DNA from: Pocillopora verrucosa
Lineage: Eukaryota > Cnidaria > Anthozoa > Scleractinia > Pocilloporidae
Assembly: GCF_036669915.1 (NCBI RefSeq)
Contig: NC_089319.1
Span: 3,205,082 to 3,269,081, forward strand
Length of the DNA stretch: 64,000 nt
Reading direction: 5' to 3'
This document shows positions 12,201-23,312 of the stretch, piece by piece (position 1 is the stretch's first letter; each line of letters starts with the position of its first letter). Below the pieces are notes generated by a model. The model saw only the letters and a program-made list of their open reading frames with translations. It ran no database searches and was not told the origin of the DNA. The translations under genes were made by a program, and so were the position numbers.

Positions 12201-15200
12201 TGCCATGAATCGGCTAAGTGAGACTTGGTCACAAGGCCTAGAAGCATTTTTCAAATGTGCTCTCCATCCCATCGACTGTACATTCTTTTTTCGAAAAAAT
12301 AACAGTGGTGCGGTTAATTGCAAATCATATCCTCTTGTGTTTACCTAAGTCGCAGTGTAAGTTTGTGTCAAAATCCCTCACAAAACAACGTGTTTAACGC
12401 TCTCAGGGAGATTTGGTTGTTCGTTTAAAACCTGCGTCGTAAGACTGAGGAAGTTATACATAGGCACCGTTGAGTTAACTATGGGAGGTCAATATTACGA
12501 GATTACCATCACAACGATAAGACTTGTTCAAATCAAAGAACACTGACACCCGTTGTAAGCGGAGACTATTGCCGGCTCCCGATTGCATGTAAGTTCGTGT
12601 ACTTTAGCAGCAGACCGTCGGGAAACCTAGAAAAGTCATTGTTGGTTTTACAAACAGGTGTGTCCCATGACAACGCTGTGCCATTTGAAAGTTAAATAAA
12701 CGGAGTAATTAAATTTTTGTGGCATCCCTGTGTCTTCGTTGCCAAACTGGCGAACGAATACATGTGAAGGGACGATAGGCGTTATACGCAGTCTTGTTAC
12801 CTAAACCTGGCTTTACTCTGAACTCTGAATACATAGATAGCATCCCTCGAGCACTGTAAGAGGGACTGTTATCACCAACAAAAAAAAAGCATGATCCTAT
12901 TGCATCACTGTGGTGCTAATTTCCTCTCGTCAATCGCATCGTTGACCTTCTTTTCATTTTTAAAGTAAACTCAAATATATTAATATGATGGATGGGACAA
13001 ATCGTATTTGTTTAAATACACCCATAATGGAATTTTTTAATAAACTTGGAATATCCCTTTACAACAAACTATTCTGTCTGGTGTTGATGGTATTTGATCG
13101 GCCGTTTGCAAAGATAACAACTCAACTTGAGTTTTTGTTTGGTGGTTTCACGGATGAAATGTTTCTCTATCCCTGCTATTTTTTAAGTTGTTAAAGTCAT
13201 TTCTTTTCCAGGAAGTATTTCTCCCCTGAAATTATTGTCGTCTTTGCCTCAATAAACAACAACTTAGCCCAGATGGTTGCAAAAAGGTTTCGTGCCTTCT
13301 ACCCCACTGACAAATGTCTGTTTGGCTAATGGACTTACAAGTCATGTGAACTGCAGTTTCCGTTCGTGTTGATTGATGTATAAAATACCATCAAGGCTGA
13401 TATAATTTGATCTGAGAGTTACCTTTTCAATTGGGTGATAAATTCAAGGACTATTCAAGAGTCTTATCTACTTGGAATTAAGTCGGAACTCGTGCTTCAC
13501 TTAACAGTAAAGTCCGTTTACTAACCGTTTGGACATTTGAATTGTATTGTTTGAGGACGGTTACGATTTGGATTAATCGTACAAGATTACCAAGCGAGGT
13601 AGGGCTCCTAGAGAGCTGTGTTTTGATGTCTCGTTACTTTTTATTTCCAGGCAATTATCAAATGCAACAATCGGAATAGATTAAACGCAGATCATTATTA
13701 ACAGGTTGTTTCGGAAAATTTTCACGGTCATGTATGCAAACATGAATAGATTTAGTTTGGAAATGTGGGAGATCTGGACCTCATATTTGTTGATTTCATC
13801 TTTTTAACCTGGATTTAACCCAGGAAAAAGGTATTCTGAGACTCTTAGAATAAAACGTGTGTTCGCTGTGGTCAACTCATACTTAATCGACCGTGCCGTA
13901 AGAAAATTAGGTCTTATTGCTTCTCTCAGACGGTGGTAAGCAGTTGCTGCACCTCATATAGAATCTCAGTTATTTAAAAACACTCCTTGATTGCCACAAC
14001 GATTGATGTAGTCCTTAACCTCGATACATGCTTCCTGAATGAACTGAAAACCAATTCATAAAAGCAGTAAAAACAGATTTATTTATTTATTATCTGGAAA
14101 TCAGTGAATTTTGCCTCTCTGCTCACGCAGTCCACTACGTAAGCTGTCTCATCCAGGTTCTCACTGGCAAAACATTTACATGATCGACTGTAACGAAATA
14201 TTTATCAGAACTGGCCCAATGATTGTTATTTGCACAAATGGACTTTGAAACCCTAGGCGCAATGGTCTGTTGTCGAATTTTATCTTGTGACAATGAGTTA
14301 AACATGTTCCAATGCTTTATAACAGGAACGTTACTACAGGAACACTTCGTGCGATTTGCGCGGCTATTTTCGACTGAAATGCAGCCGTTGTCATCGACTT
14401 TCGGTTCCTTCTCACCTCTGTCTAAATATCAGCACTAATCCTTCGTTATTTGCTCATTTGTTAGAACTCATAATTACTATTACATAAAAATTTTCCTTGT
14501 AAGGATTTGGGCAGAAGGGTAGCGATACAAATGTTTAAAACGCTAGAGTCTCTTAAAATGTTCATAATCTCAAGTTACTGTTGAATGAAGCTATCGCTAT
14601 CTCGGAGACTCCATCTTCTGCCAAGGCGTTGACAACTTACGAATGAAATTCACTGAGCTAGAGCGCGATTTTTTACATGGGGAGAAACCACCAAATTCAA
14701 AATGTGTACAACCTCAGCTTGTTTTTTAACTTTTATAGAAGGTTTGAGGTTTGACATGAAGTTATAATTATCTTATTCTGATCTATTCTAACAACATACG
14801 CTGAAAGAAGTCAACTGAATAGTTGTCTTTCAATGTTGTTGGCGGCTTTTAAAAGCTTTGTTCATAATATTGAAGTTAGAATTTCAACCAGGGTTTTTTC
14901 ATTTCCATAGAGCAGATTGCTTTGTATCAAATTAAATTTTTTCTATTTTTATCTTTTATTTCATTGATATCTTTCCAAATATTACTCCTCAATCGTTGCA
15001 ATTGCAGTTTGCTCTTTAATTTCTAAATATTTTGAAGCGCCGTTTTTTCCAAAAGTTACTAATTAAGTTGTTTTATCATTTTGTGTCTGATTGCAGATTT
15101 TTGGATCCAAAAGTTTCTTCCGCCGAACTTAAGTGCTATCTAGAACCACTTGGTTGAAAATAATTGACATATTTATCTGTAGTTGTCTCTTTTTTCCAGA

Positions 15201-15272
15201 CTGAAGTGAGCAAGTACTTGTTTGTTGGCCTCCAGTAAACATTTCACATTTCGACAATTTGTTCTTGTAAGG

Positions 15273-16364
15273 ATGATTTATCCTGGTAACTCCAGCTACC
15301 CTAACGCAAGTCAATCGGTCGGCCCGCGTCCTGAACTGGAACCAAGATACGCCGTGACTCTTCGCCTTACCTTAAGTGCTATCATCTGCTCGATTGGAGT
15401 TGTGGGTAATATTTTGGTTGTCATCATCACAGGAGCAAACCACGGTGGTAAAACCGCTGTACACAAGTACATCCTCAACTTGGCTATCGCAGATATCAGT
15501 GTACTGGCAATTTGTTATCCGCTTACTCTTGTGAAAGCCGCGGATCCTGAAAACTGGCCGCTCGGAAGGTTTGTATGCAAGTTTGTGTACCCGTTTACGG
15601 ATATCTTCTACAGTGCTTCCATTGGCTCCATCGTTGCCATAGCAATGGACCGCCACACAGCAATCGTTCGTGGAATGACAGCGTACAGGTCGAGGACGAT
15701 TGCTAAATGGGTGATCCTGGCGATTTGGATTGCAAGCTTCATGAGTTCCGTGTTTCCAGTTTACTTGGTGATGGAATACATAGAGAACAATGGTACAGTT
15801 GACTGTACTCCAAAGTGGCCAAGTCACACCACTTTTGCCGCTTACGTGTTTTCTTTAACGATTTTTTGGTACGTTATACCGCTGTTCTTGATTCTCTGGG
15901 CATACCGGCAGATCGCGTGCAAAATTCGCGACAGCAAAATACTCCACCAAAAAATGCACAATATGGTTGGCTCTTACAAGAGAGAAAGGAAGAAGAAATT
16001 CGAAACTGCAAACACCAAAGCTCTTAAAATCCTCGTGCCGGTGGTGATTGTCTTTGCTATAACTATGTTTCCCTTTCATCTTTTTCAAGTTGTCAGAGTT
16101 TTCGTTGACGTGGGTCACATGAAATACATTTGGGTCGTGTACAACATATTTATTACTCTGATGCTGACAAACAGTGCTGCAAATCCGATTATTTACTCCC
16201 TTGTGAGCGAGGAGTTTCGGCAACAGTTCAAAAACATTTTGAACTTTAAATGTCAGCGTCTATGCCTCGAGCCGAGGAAAAAACATGATGCATCTATCAC
16301 ATATCGATATTCTCTTTCAGTAACTGCGCCTCCACCAAATCCTGACCGAGAGACAGATGTGTGA
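15273..16364 (+). CDS. Rhodopsin-family (class A) GPCR, neuropeptide-receptor-like, intronless
   Basis: A single exon encodes 363 aa. The frame is open further upstream, but the first ATG is at 15273; a good acceptor (TTTTTTCCAG) near 15190-15200 suggests a spliced 5' UTR. Seven hydrophobic segments are visible. Class A landmarks are GN in TM1 (N46), LNLAIAD in TM2 (D74), W95 in loop 1, C102 at the start of TM3 pairing with Cys in loop 2 (VDCTP), DRH (126-128) in place of DRY, and NPIIY in TM7 followed by an amphipathic helix 8 with Cys residues. NSS (N6) and NAS (N11) are N-terminal glycosylation sites. In TM6 the usual CWxP toggle reads TMFP, so the Trp is absent. Loop-1 Trp and overall layout resemble galanin/allatostatin/somatostatin-type peptide receptors; the ligand cannot be assigned. 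Confidence 0.92.
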   Translation: MIYPGNSSYPNASQSVGPRPELEPRYAVTLRLTLSAIICSIGVVGNILVVIITGANHGGKTAVHKYILNLAIADISVLAICYPLTLVKAADPENWPLGRFVCKFVYPFTDIFYSASIGSIVAIAMDRHTAIVRGMTAYRSRTIAKWVILAIWIASFMSSVFPVYLVMEYIENNGTVDCTPKWPSHTTFAAYVFSLTIFWYVIPLFLILWAYRQIACKIRDSKILHQKMHNMVGSYKRERKKKFETANTKALKILVPVVIVFAITMFPFHLFQVVRVFVDVGHMKYIWVVYNIFITLMLTNSAANPIIYSLVSEEFRQQFKNILNFKCQRLCLEPRKKHDASITYRYSLSVTAPPPNPDRETDV

Positions 16365-16451
16365 AATGGAGAGTCTTGAAGCTAAACTCAAATGAACTTA
16401 TCAGCCAATGAAATCTCAGAGTGAAAACATTAACGAAAAAATGATAATGAT

Positions 16452-16457
16452 AATAAA
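16452..16457 (+). terminator. Candidate polyadenylation signal of the GPCR gene
   Basis: AATAAA lies 88 nt after the GPCR stop codon on the same strand, at a plausible distance for a short 3' UTR. Confidence 0.45.
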
Positions 16458-16681
16458 ACGGATAAGGCCATATCAGGAATGAGGCGCTATAAAAAGAACT
16501 GGTAATTTGGGAGAGAGTTTGAAAATACTACTTATCAAACGAGCGCTTGCTTCTCATGAGCATTCAGTTGTATTGTATAGGCATGCACAGTGTGCTAAGG
16601 GGACAGGACAAGAGTGACTAAAGCTTCCATCCCCAACCTTGAACCCTAGGAGGGATTCACGCGTAAGTTCTTCTGATCATA

Positions 16682-16956
16682 GAGCAGTTTTCAATGAGTA
16701 TCGAAATACCAAATAATAATGACTACCAATAAGAGAAACGGTTAACATCCTCATTTTTCAATGAGAATTTGAGGTAAAAAAACAAGCAACCTGCCTGAAG
16801 GGCGGGAAAACACGACAGACCAAGTTGGGATTTGTTTTAGTTTTACATTTGATTGGATGGGTGGGTGGTGAGAGTTTTCTTGACCAATCACAGAGCGAGA
16901 TAAAACAAATCCAAAGTAATCCAGGATCACTTTTAAGACTAAATTGAAAACTGCTC
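16682..16956. mobile_element. MITE with perfect 14-bp terminal inverted repeats (GAGCAGTTTTCAAT family), copy 1
   Basis: Begins GAGCAGTTTTCAAT and ends ATTGAAAACTGCTC. It is 275 bp long and has no coding capacity. The interior contains GACCAATCACAGAGCGAGAT, which recurs in related copies near 34150, 45250 and 46670. No clear target-site duplication was seen, so the superfamily is unassigned. It lies between the convergent GPCR and STUB1 genes. Confidence 0.8.
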
Positions 16957-17190
16957 TTGTATTAAAAAAAGTTTGACAAGAATGAACAAGCTTTTAAGCT
17001 ATGGGGCGTTATCTTGATAAAACAACAAGTTCTCTGAACTAATTTGTAAGGAAACGTATAGCAGTTTGAGTGAGAGTTAAGATCAAATGTAAGGAGTACA
17101 GCGCAACCATACTTAAAACCAGAATTAATTAAAACTATCAGAATCATTTCCAGATTTCCTTGGAGCGAATTGGAGAGAAAGTAACCTTTC

Positions 17191-17212
17191 GGGGGAGGGA
17201 GGGGGGGGGGGG
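17191..17212 (+). other. Poly-G tract
   Basis: GGGGGAGGGAGGGGGGGGGG followed by GG. This is an isolated homopurine tract between two convergent genes and a possible quadruplex or assembly-error hotspot. Confidence 0.6.
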
Positions 17213-17924
17213 CATGGGAGAGAGAACAAAGTAACGGCGTCGAAAGTCTCTTCATAACACGCTTTCCCAGACCTGTTTGTAAGCTTGTGTGTGGTGTGTT
17301 TTATGATCAAAAAGAAATCTTTACAATCAGAGAAACATATGGTTGCATTTTTTCCCAAATGGTTTGATATGAATCAGTATATGCTACAAAAACGATTACT
17401 AAATCGAAGTAAGACAATTTTGTACTAAACACAGGATCGTGCACATCAGGTAAAATGTAAATTCCTTATCAGTAACCCTTCATACTGTGCTATGTTCAAG
17501 CGCTTTCACCTTTCTTTTTGTTTGGTCTTTGAGAAGAACAATCCTTAAATAAACTATATAAAAACTCAAATAGGAGTTAAAAACTTAGAGGAGCTGGGAA
17601 CCAAAAGGAATAAATTCAGTGTACAAACTCAGTCTCAAACCTTCCCGCAGGCGGAGAACGCACGTCCTGCAGCGCATATCTAAGAGGGCTTTCTGGAAGG
17701 CTAATGAAATAAAAGAGTATGAACAAAACTGACAAAGCTTCGCCTGATTTATTCATTCTATGATAAAAGGAAAAAGTTACAAAGGCAACTAATGACTTTA
17801 TAAATAGTACTAAGATTTACTATAAGCGCCCTCCTCAGCTTTTGCCGCTAAACGCATTTATTATCAAAATAACTGTACGTTGAAGATATTTCTTGATTAT
17901 TTACATTGATCAATGAATTCTGCA

Positions 17925-20900
17925 TTAGAATTCTTCCACTACCCATTCGTTTTCTGTGATAAACGCATCTATGACCTCTTTCATAACGAGGTTTGGAGTC
18001 AATTGTTCTTGTTTCAAATCCGTTCTTGTCACGGGATCAAAATGGCCAACACGCTAAGAAAGAAAAAAAGGAAAAATGACCACAAATATACATCTGAACT
18101 GAAGATGATAACAATGCACGCAGGTGAACACTGACGCGCACTAATTCTTATGAAAAAAATGACTATATTCGAAGTCGAAACCCCAGTCTCGATTTTCCCA
18201 AATCTTCGTTGGAGAGCTCGTTAAATCTTTCGATATACGTGTCCAATCAAATAATAGCACCAGCACCTAGAGTTCCCCGAAATTCTCACGCCAGAAGAAT
18301 ATGTCACGTTTCTTGAAAATATCGAGATAAACCCCGCTGGATAAAGAAGTTCCGGAATACCAGGAATAACTTCACAATAATTTCATGTCACCGCGTTTTT
18401 TTCGCAGATTGACTAACACAATTTAAAAAGGAAATGATAACCAAGCAAACCTGTTTTTTTTTTTCTAAAGAGAAGTTTAGACTGACATACCTGCAAATGT
18501 TCTTCAATGTGTTTACGATCATATCTACGAGAGTTAAAAGTTTCCAACATTGTCCAAAAGTAATTAGCTGGCATCTGGGCGCAGCAGAGAAACGCCATGT
18601 TACAGCTTGCATAAGGATGTGCTACTGGACTGGGTGCGGTTTATAGCCTTCCCTTCATCACACTCTCTCTCCTCCCTCACACTCTCTCTCTCTCTCTCTC
18701 TGCTAGGAATCTTAATCTGCTCTAAGAAGTAATTTTTTTCGCTACATATTAATTCAGAGATAAATCATAAGGTTTCTGGAATATACTTTATCCAAGTCTC
18801 CATGATAAACTGGGTTCTAATCTTAAATGTTACGCCAAAACTTCAAAGGTAACAAGGGCAGGGTTTTCACCTTGCACAGAAGCAAAACCTTCACATCTGA
18901 ATTTCAGTCAAAGTCTTCCCAGAAGGTTTTCACTGGAAACAATTCCAGTGATTTTTCCAATTGGCAAATTAATTAATTATATAAAAAAGATACGTGATTC
19001 CACTTGGTGTAATGACTGGATCCTTCATGAGTTCAAAACTAATTTGTCCACACAAGAAGTCTGGCACCTCTCTTTTCTGTAAGAAACCAGGAAGAACATT
19101 TCAGAGCAAGAAGTTGGGTTTCTGGCTTTCAAAGAACAAATTAAAGTGACAGTAAACAGGCAACAGAGCATAAAACCAATAAAACACAATCATTGTTTAA
19201 CCTCAGAAAACTGTATTTGAACAAGTCATGGCAAATCTTGATTTACTGTCTCTCAACTCACAATTCAAATTCTGATAACTGTAATAACCATATCCTCACA
19301 AGAACTTAAACTGCCCATCCTCTAAGAGCCTAACCTGATTTTGTAGCAAGAAGTGACCGAGAGAATTGCTAGTCTCCCTAGGTGGGATGCTAGTCCATCA
19401 CAAGGTTACCCTTCCACTCCCTCCCCTCCCCTAAAAAAAATGTGTAAGGCTTTAATGACAGCACCCTAGCACCCATTTATGGTTGGAGAGAGGCATTGCA
19501 AGAGCAAGGTGTCCCACCCAAGAACACATCAAAATGACCAGATCTGGTCTTGAACTTAGACCTGTTAATTCACTGATATGAAGCACTGATTTTATTATAA
19601 AAATATAACTGTTTCATCAAGCTTTACTGGTACAGTAAGTGAATAGGATGTTAAACTTTACATTCTGATACCTGCACCGACTACCTCCAATGGGAAAATC
19701 TAAGACTTTAAACTTCATCCTCACCATTGGAGTTATAATTACTACCAGTGACTCACACTGTTTCTTAAGATAGACATAATACATTCAGCAAACTGAGGTA
19801 AGAAGATGAGCTCTCACCTTTCGTCTGACATCAACTTCTTTAAAAAGGCTATTTACTTCTGATAGTCTTTTATCCTGGAAAAAAGATGCAACAACAATTA
19901 AGCAACAACCTACTGACTTTGGGGTGTATTGATGAAAAGGTGAGCATGTTGCATTTGTCAATGCAAGAAAAAAAAAACAAACTTTACTCACACATTCCAA
20001 TTCAATTTTATCAAGTTCTTCTTTATCAGGATCTTTTCCTGCAGCTTTAATTTGTCTGAAAAAGGTTAATTGATAATGTTAACCCTTTAACTCTCAGCAG
20101 TGATCAATATGCAACTTCTCCCAATAATATCTATACATTATCCAGCACACAGGTAATGAGAATACTCAGACTTATCAGGTAGAAGTTGTCATCTTGATCT
20201 AACACCTAATTCTTGTAACTAATATACAAGGAAATGTGTAGCAGCTAGAGAGGAGAATTAACAATCAGATCTTGGGAGTTAAAGGGTTAAACCCTTAATA
20301 TCCTAACATAATTCTATATACTGTTTTCCATACATTTCTTAAGGAGCAGACAAAGAGAATTGTTGAACAATCAAGAGCTTCTTTAGTTGGTGATCATTTC
20401 CTTTATTCTCATGACCTTACTGTGTGATTCAGGGCTGATATTGTAAGGAGAAATTAGATGCTGGTCACTCTTAGTGGTCAAAAAGTTACCCACTGGCAGC
20501 TCAAAAGCTGATACAGGTGACTGACAAAGTTAAAAGGGTAATGTCAGAGTCAACAAAAAAAAGTTTACCTCTTCTTATCATCAAGGATTAGATTATTCAA
20601 ATATGACTGCAGCTCTATTTCCTGGCTAATTCGTCTTTCTTCTGCAACACTAAATCTCTGGAATAACAATATTGAAAATGAGACAAAATTAGATCTGACA
20701 ACTAGCACACTTAAATTGTGTTGTTCTTGGTGGAAGTAACCAGAGGTTCAAGTACATCTAACAATGCCTAATGTCTTGTCATCTGTCATCAGTCACTCAT
20801 TTTGATTTTTTCCAAATTTTCTTTCAAGCCAAAAGTTTATATTTTCCATTTACATACAGGTAGCTTACATTATCAGATAATCATTTCATACGCAATGAGT

Positions 20901-22784
20901 GTAGCTAATTCTTCATACCTTCTTTTTAGCCAGACGGACTGTACTTGCTATATCATCTCCAAAGTTAAGTTTCTGTTCTTTAGCTAAATCATAGGCTGGT
21001 TACAGAAAAAACAATGATAGTGAACACCTTTTTGCTTGAGAGAACTTCATAGTTGATTTATATCTACCCTGTACAATAGTTAGGCTCACTGACATTAAAT
21101 GGACATACAGAAAGTCCCTAAGGACTAAAGGAGCTGTTCTATGATTGGAGCAGAGATTGGGGCTTTCATGGCACCCTAAAAAGGCAACTAATGCAGAGTG
21201 TTAAAGTCTGTTTCTCATTTACAACCAGATTGCTATCTGCAGGTGATCATAGCAGAGGGGAACCCACATAATATTTCCATGCTACTGTTAGCTGTAAATT
21301 TTAAAGTGAATGAAAGGGATTTACCACAAGCTTTGAAGTTCTTACCGTATTCCAAATTACACTCTATGCCAAGTTTGAATGTCTAACAGCCCAATTGAAA
21401 AAACTCAAAATCAAAATTTAACCCTTCACACCCTTACATCAACATGCAAGTTCTCAATACTGTTCTCTACACATTTCATATGGTCCTTACAAGGAAAATG
21501 TGTCTAAAAATCAAGGGCTTCTTGAATTTGTGATCATTTCCTTTATTCTCATCAAAACAATGTTTGATTCAGGGGTGATACTATGGGAAGAAATTAGATG
21601 CTTATCATTCTTTAAGGGTTAAGATAATCCTTTTTTTCCACCTCTTTTTAAACTTGCAAGTGCTTCATCATAATTCTCCTGTTCAAGGAGTGCCTGCCCA
21701 AGGAAGAAATGTGCCTTGACCAGGTTCACATCAAGTTCTATGGCACGACGACAGTCACTTATGACCTGAGACCACTTCTTAAGTTTGAGATGACACAAAG
21801 CCCGATTTGTGAAGTATGTTGGAACTGTTGGATTCTTGATCTAAAATAGAGAAATTGAAATAATGGTGAATTTGTGGAAATTTCCTGATGGAGCTAATAG
21901 ATCAAGAAGAAAAAGAAGTATTCAAAAATTTCATTAAAAAAAAGAATTACTGTTTAATCACATATTTGGACATTTACTGTATTCATCGAAGAAAAATGAA
22001 ACAATGATTAAGTCTTATTTCATAATGTAGAGAGTTTATCGGCTTCTGATTTAAGAAAACTATTTTTCAACTGTGTAATGTATCTGAAAATGAAACTGAT
22101 TACATTTCTGCGTAAAATATTGTGCCCTAGTTTTTAGATGAGTGACTCAGTCTTAAACAAACCTTTTCAGAACTTTTCTATCAGAAGGCACACCACATGA
22201 ACAAGTGTTACATTTGAAAAGCTTTTAGCAGGGGAACGGAAAGCCACAACGTATCGTACACACCGAAATTTTGGGAGGTTACAGAAAATTAAATTATATT
22301 TTCTTCAGATTTAAAAAATCCTCGCATCGTCCTAATCCTTAACTCTCCAAAATCAGAAAATAACAGACAAATTAACTATGCTATTATGTCAATGGCGAAA
22401 AAAAAAATCCGCAAATGAAAATCACTAGTTTTTTTTCTTTTTTTCCAGGTATCAAACTCGAGCTTTCCATGGGCACGATCCAGTTCAAAATTATAAAATT
22501 CGTGTGATCATGAAACTGGCAAGTAAAAGCGAGACAACTGATTTTATAAACTGCCATCACTATTCTCCGGATGGCCAACGCCAACTTTCAAATGTAATAG
22601 ATAAATCTAAGTCAAAACTTCGAGGAAAACAAACCACAAATTCTTAGATGTAAGGCGATTTAACTGAATGTGAATGAACGTGATTTCAACCTACAATAGC
22701 CTTTGTGTAACATTGCGCTGCATCATCGTAATGCCTGCCGCTAAAAAGACGATTTCCCTGTTCTTTGAGGTCTATGGCCGTCAT
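17925..22784 (-). CDS. STUB1: STUB1/CHIP: TPR co-chaperone and U-box E3 ubiquitin ligase (9 exons, complete)
   Basis: Exons on the minus strand: 22695-22784, 21642-21840, 20919-20995, 20569-20657, 19992-20055, 19818-19874, 18994-19076, 18491-18524, 17925-18053. They total 822 nt (273 aa), in frame throughout. CHIP binds the C-terminal EEVD of Hsp70/Hsp90 through TPRs and ubiquitinates clients in the cytosol. The N-terminus [19 protein letters not shown] places K7 at the position of the human chaperone-clamp Lys30. The TPR continues with [21 protein letters not shown] helical linker follows ([13 protein letters not shown]). The U-box (about 197-273) has [34 protein letters not shown] and GHFDPVT, ending WVVEEF. 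It lacks the roughly 23-residue Gly-rich leader of human CHIP. It is divergent from MMD; its introns hold three MITEs. Confidence 0.96.
18682..18701. repeat. (CT)n microsatellite
   Basis: About ten CT units in the STUB1 intron between the U-box exons, preceded by imperfect CT-rich sequence from 18661. Confidence 0.85.
19370..19570. repeat. Dispersed repeat in a STUB1 intron
   Basis: Contains GGGATGCTAGTCCATCACAA, GTTACCC, CACCCATTTATGGTTGGAGA, AGGCATTGCAAGAGCAAGGT and GTCTTGAACTTAGACC. From memory, this ordered set of phrases occurs in interspersed repeats of many invertebrate genomes. The class is not determined, and only one copy is visible here. Confidence 0.45.
20079..20290. mobile_element. 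TTAA-flanked MITE (piggyBac-like), subfamily A
   Basis: TTAA followed by CCCTTTAACTC at the left, and GGGAGTTAAAGGG followed by TTAA at the right. About 204 bp lie between the TTAA sites, with no ORF. TTAA target duplication with CCC-starting inverted ends is the hallmark of piggyBac elements; a non-autonomous derivative is inferred. It sits in an intron of STUB1. Confidence 0.75.
20287..20495. mobile_element. Degenerate TTAA-type MITE abutting the previous copy, subfamily B
   Basis: Starts at the same TTAA that ends the preceding element. Shares GTGATCATTTCCTTTATTCTCAT-type interior (written in part: TTTCCTTTATTCTCAT) and TGTAAGGAGAAATTAGATGC with the copy at 21418. The right end is eroded (AAAAGTTACCC). 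Confidence 0.6.
21418..21622. mobile_element. TTAA-flanked MITE, subfamily B
   Basis: TTAA+CCCTT on the left and AAGGG+TTAA on the right. The interior shares GATCATTTCCTTTATTCTCA and GAAATTAGATGCT with 20287-20495 and, in reverse, with 33119 and 38793. It lies in the STUB1 intron after the TPR exon. Confidence 0.7.
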
Positions 22785-23312
22785 TCCAATACACCTCTTG
22801 CGTCTATAACATCTCTTGTGATTAATATTTGTGTTAAAATTTTTAAAACAAACCAACCAAACTTAGTCCTGGCACTTCGGCTGTTGTGATGTATCGCGCG
22901 ACCGCAAAGGAGGCTTAGGGTGTTTTTTTACTAGGGTAGGGATGGAAATTTTTGTCGCGATAGTGCCGGGTGAATGAATGACTCGGTCGTTATCTAACTA
23001 AACAGATGACATTGTCGATCACATTCGAGCCTTGTGTCGCTATTGTTCCTGCTCTGTAAGAAATCTTTGGACCTTTGAAATCTTAAGAAAATTTCTTGCC
23101 AATGCAAAATATTTTTAAAGAAATTATGCCCGGATGCGACGCACATATATAGCGGTGAAATTATGAGTGTGGAATGACTCTTAAAGGCTCTATTCCGGCA
23201 CACACGTTTCCAACTGAACAGCAAAGTTGAAGTCTTTTTCAATCAGGTTTTACGATCGACAGTTGCACTTGGACGGAATATTTCTTCTGTTTAAAGACAG
23301 TTGATTTGAAAC
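22785..23312. promoter_or_regulatory. Shared divergent promoter region of STUB1 and MMD
   Basis: Only 528 bp separate the start codons of two genes pointing away from each other. The interval therefore contains both 5' UTRs and both transcription starts. The 22890-22960 part is locally GC-richer and contains CGCG and CGACC. No TATA box could be assigned. A bidirectional promoter is inferred from geometry. Confidence 0.55.

Larger units (their letters stand above)
3007..15272. other. Long gene-poor spacer between CDR2-like and GPCR genes
   Basis: I see no reading frame with recognisable protein similarity or a consistent splice pattern on either strand. The short open frames are AT-rich and low in complexity. 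The stretch contains poly-T/poly-A runs, a G-rich tract near 3657 and two related hairpins (3979 and 6243). It could hold GPCR 5' untranslated exons, enhancers or a non-coding RNA, but nothing in the bases proves this. Confidence 0.5.

Noticed and set aside
15372-15827. 151-codon open frame opposite the GPCR
   Set aside because: It is antisense to a strongly conserved coding exon and has no family features; a codon-composition shadow.
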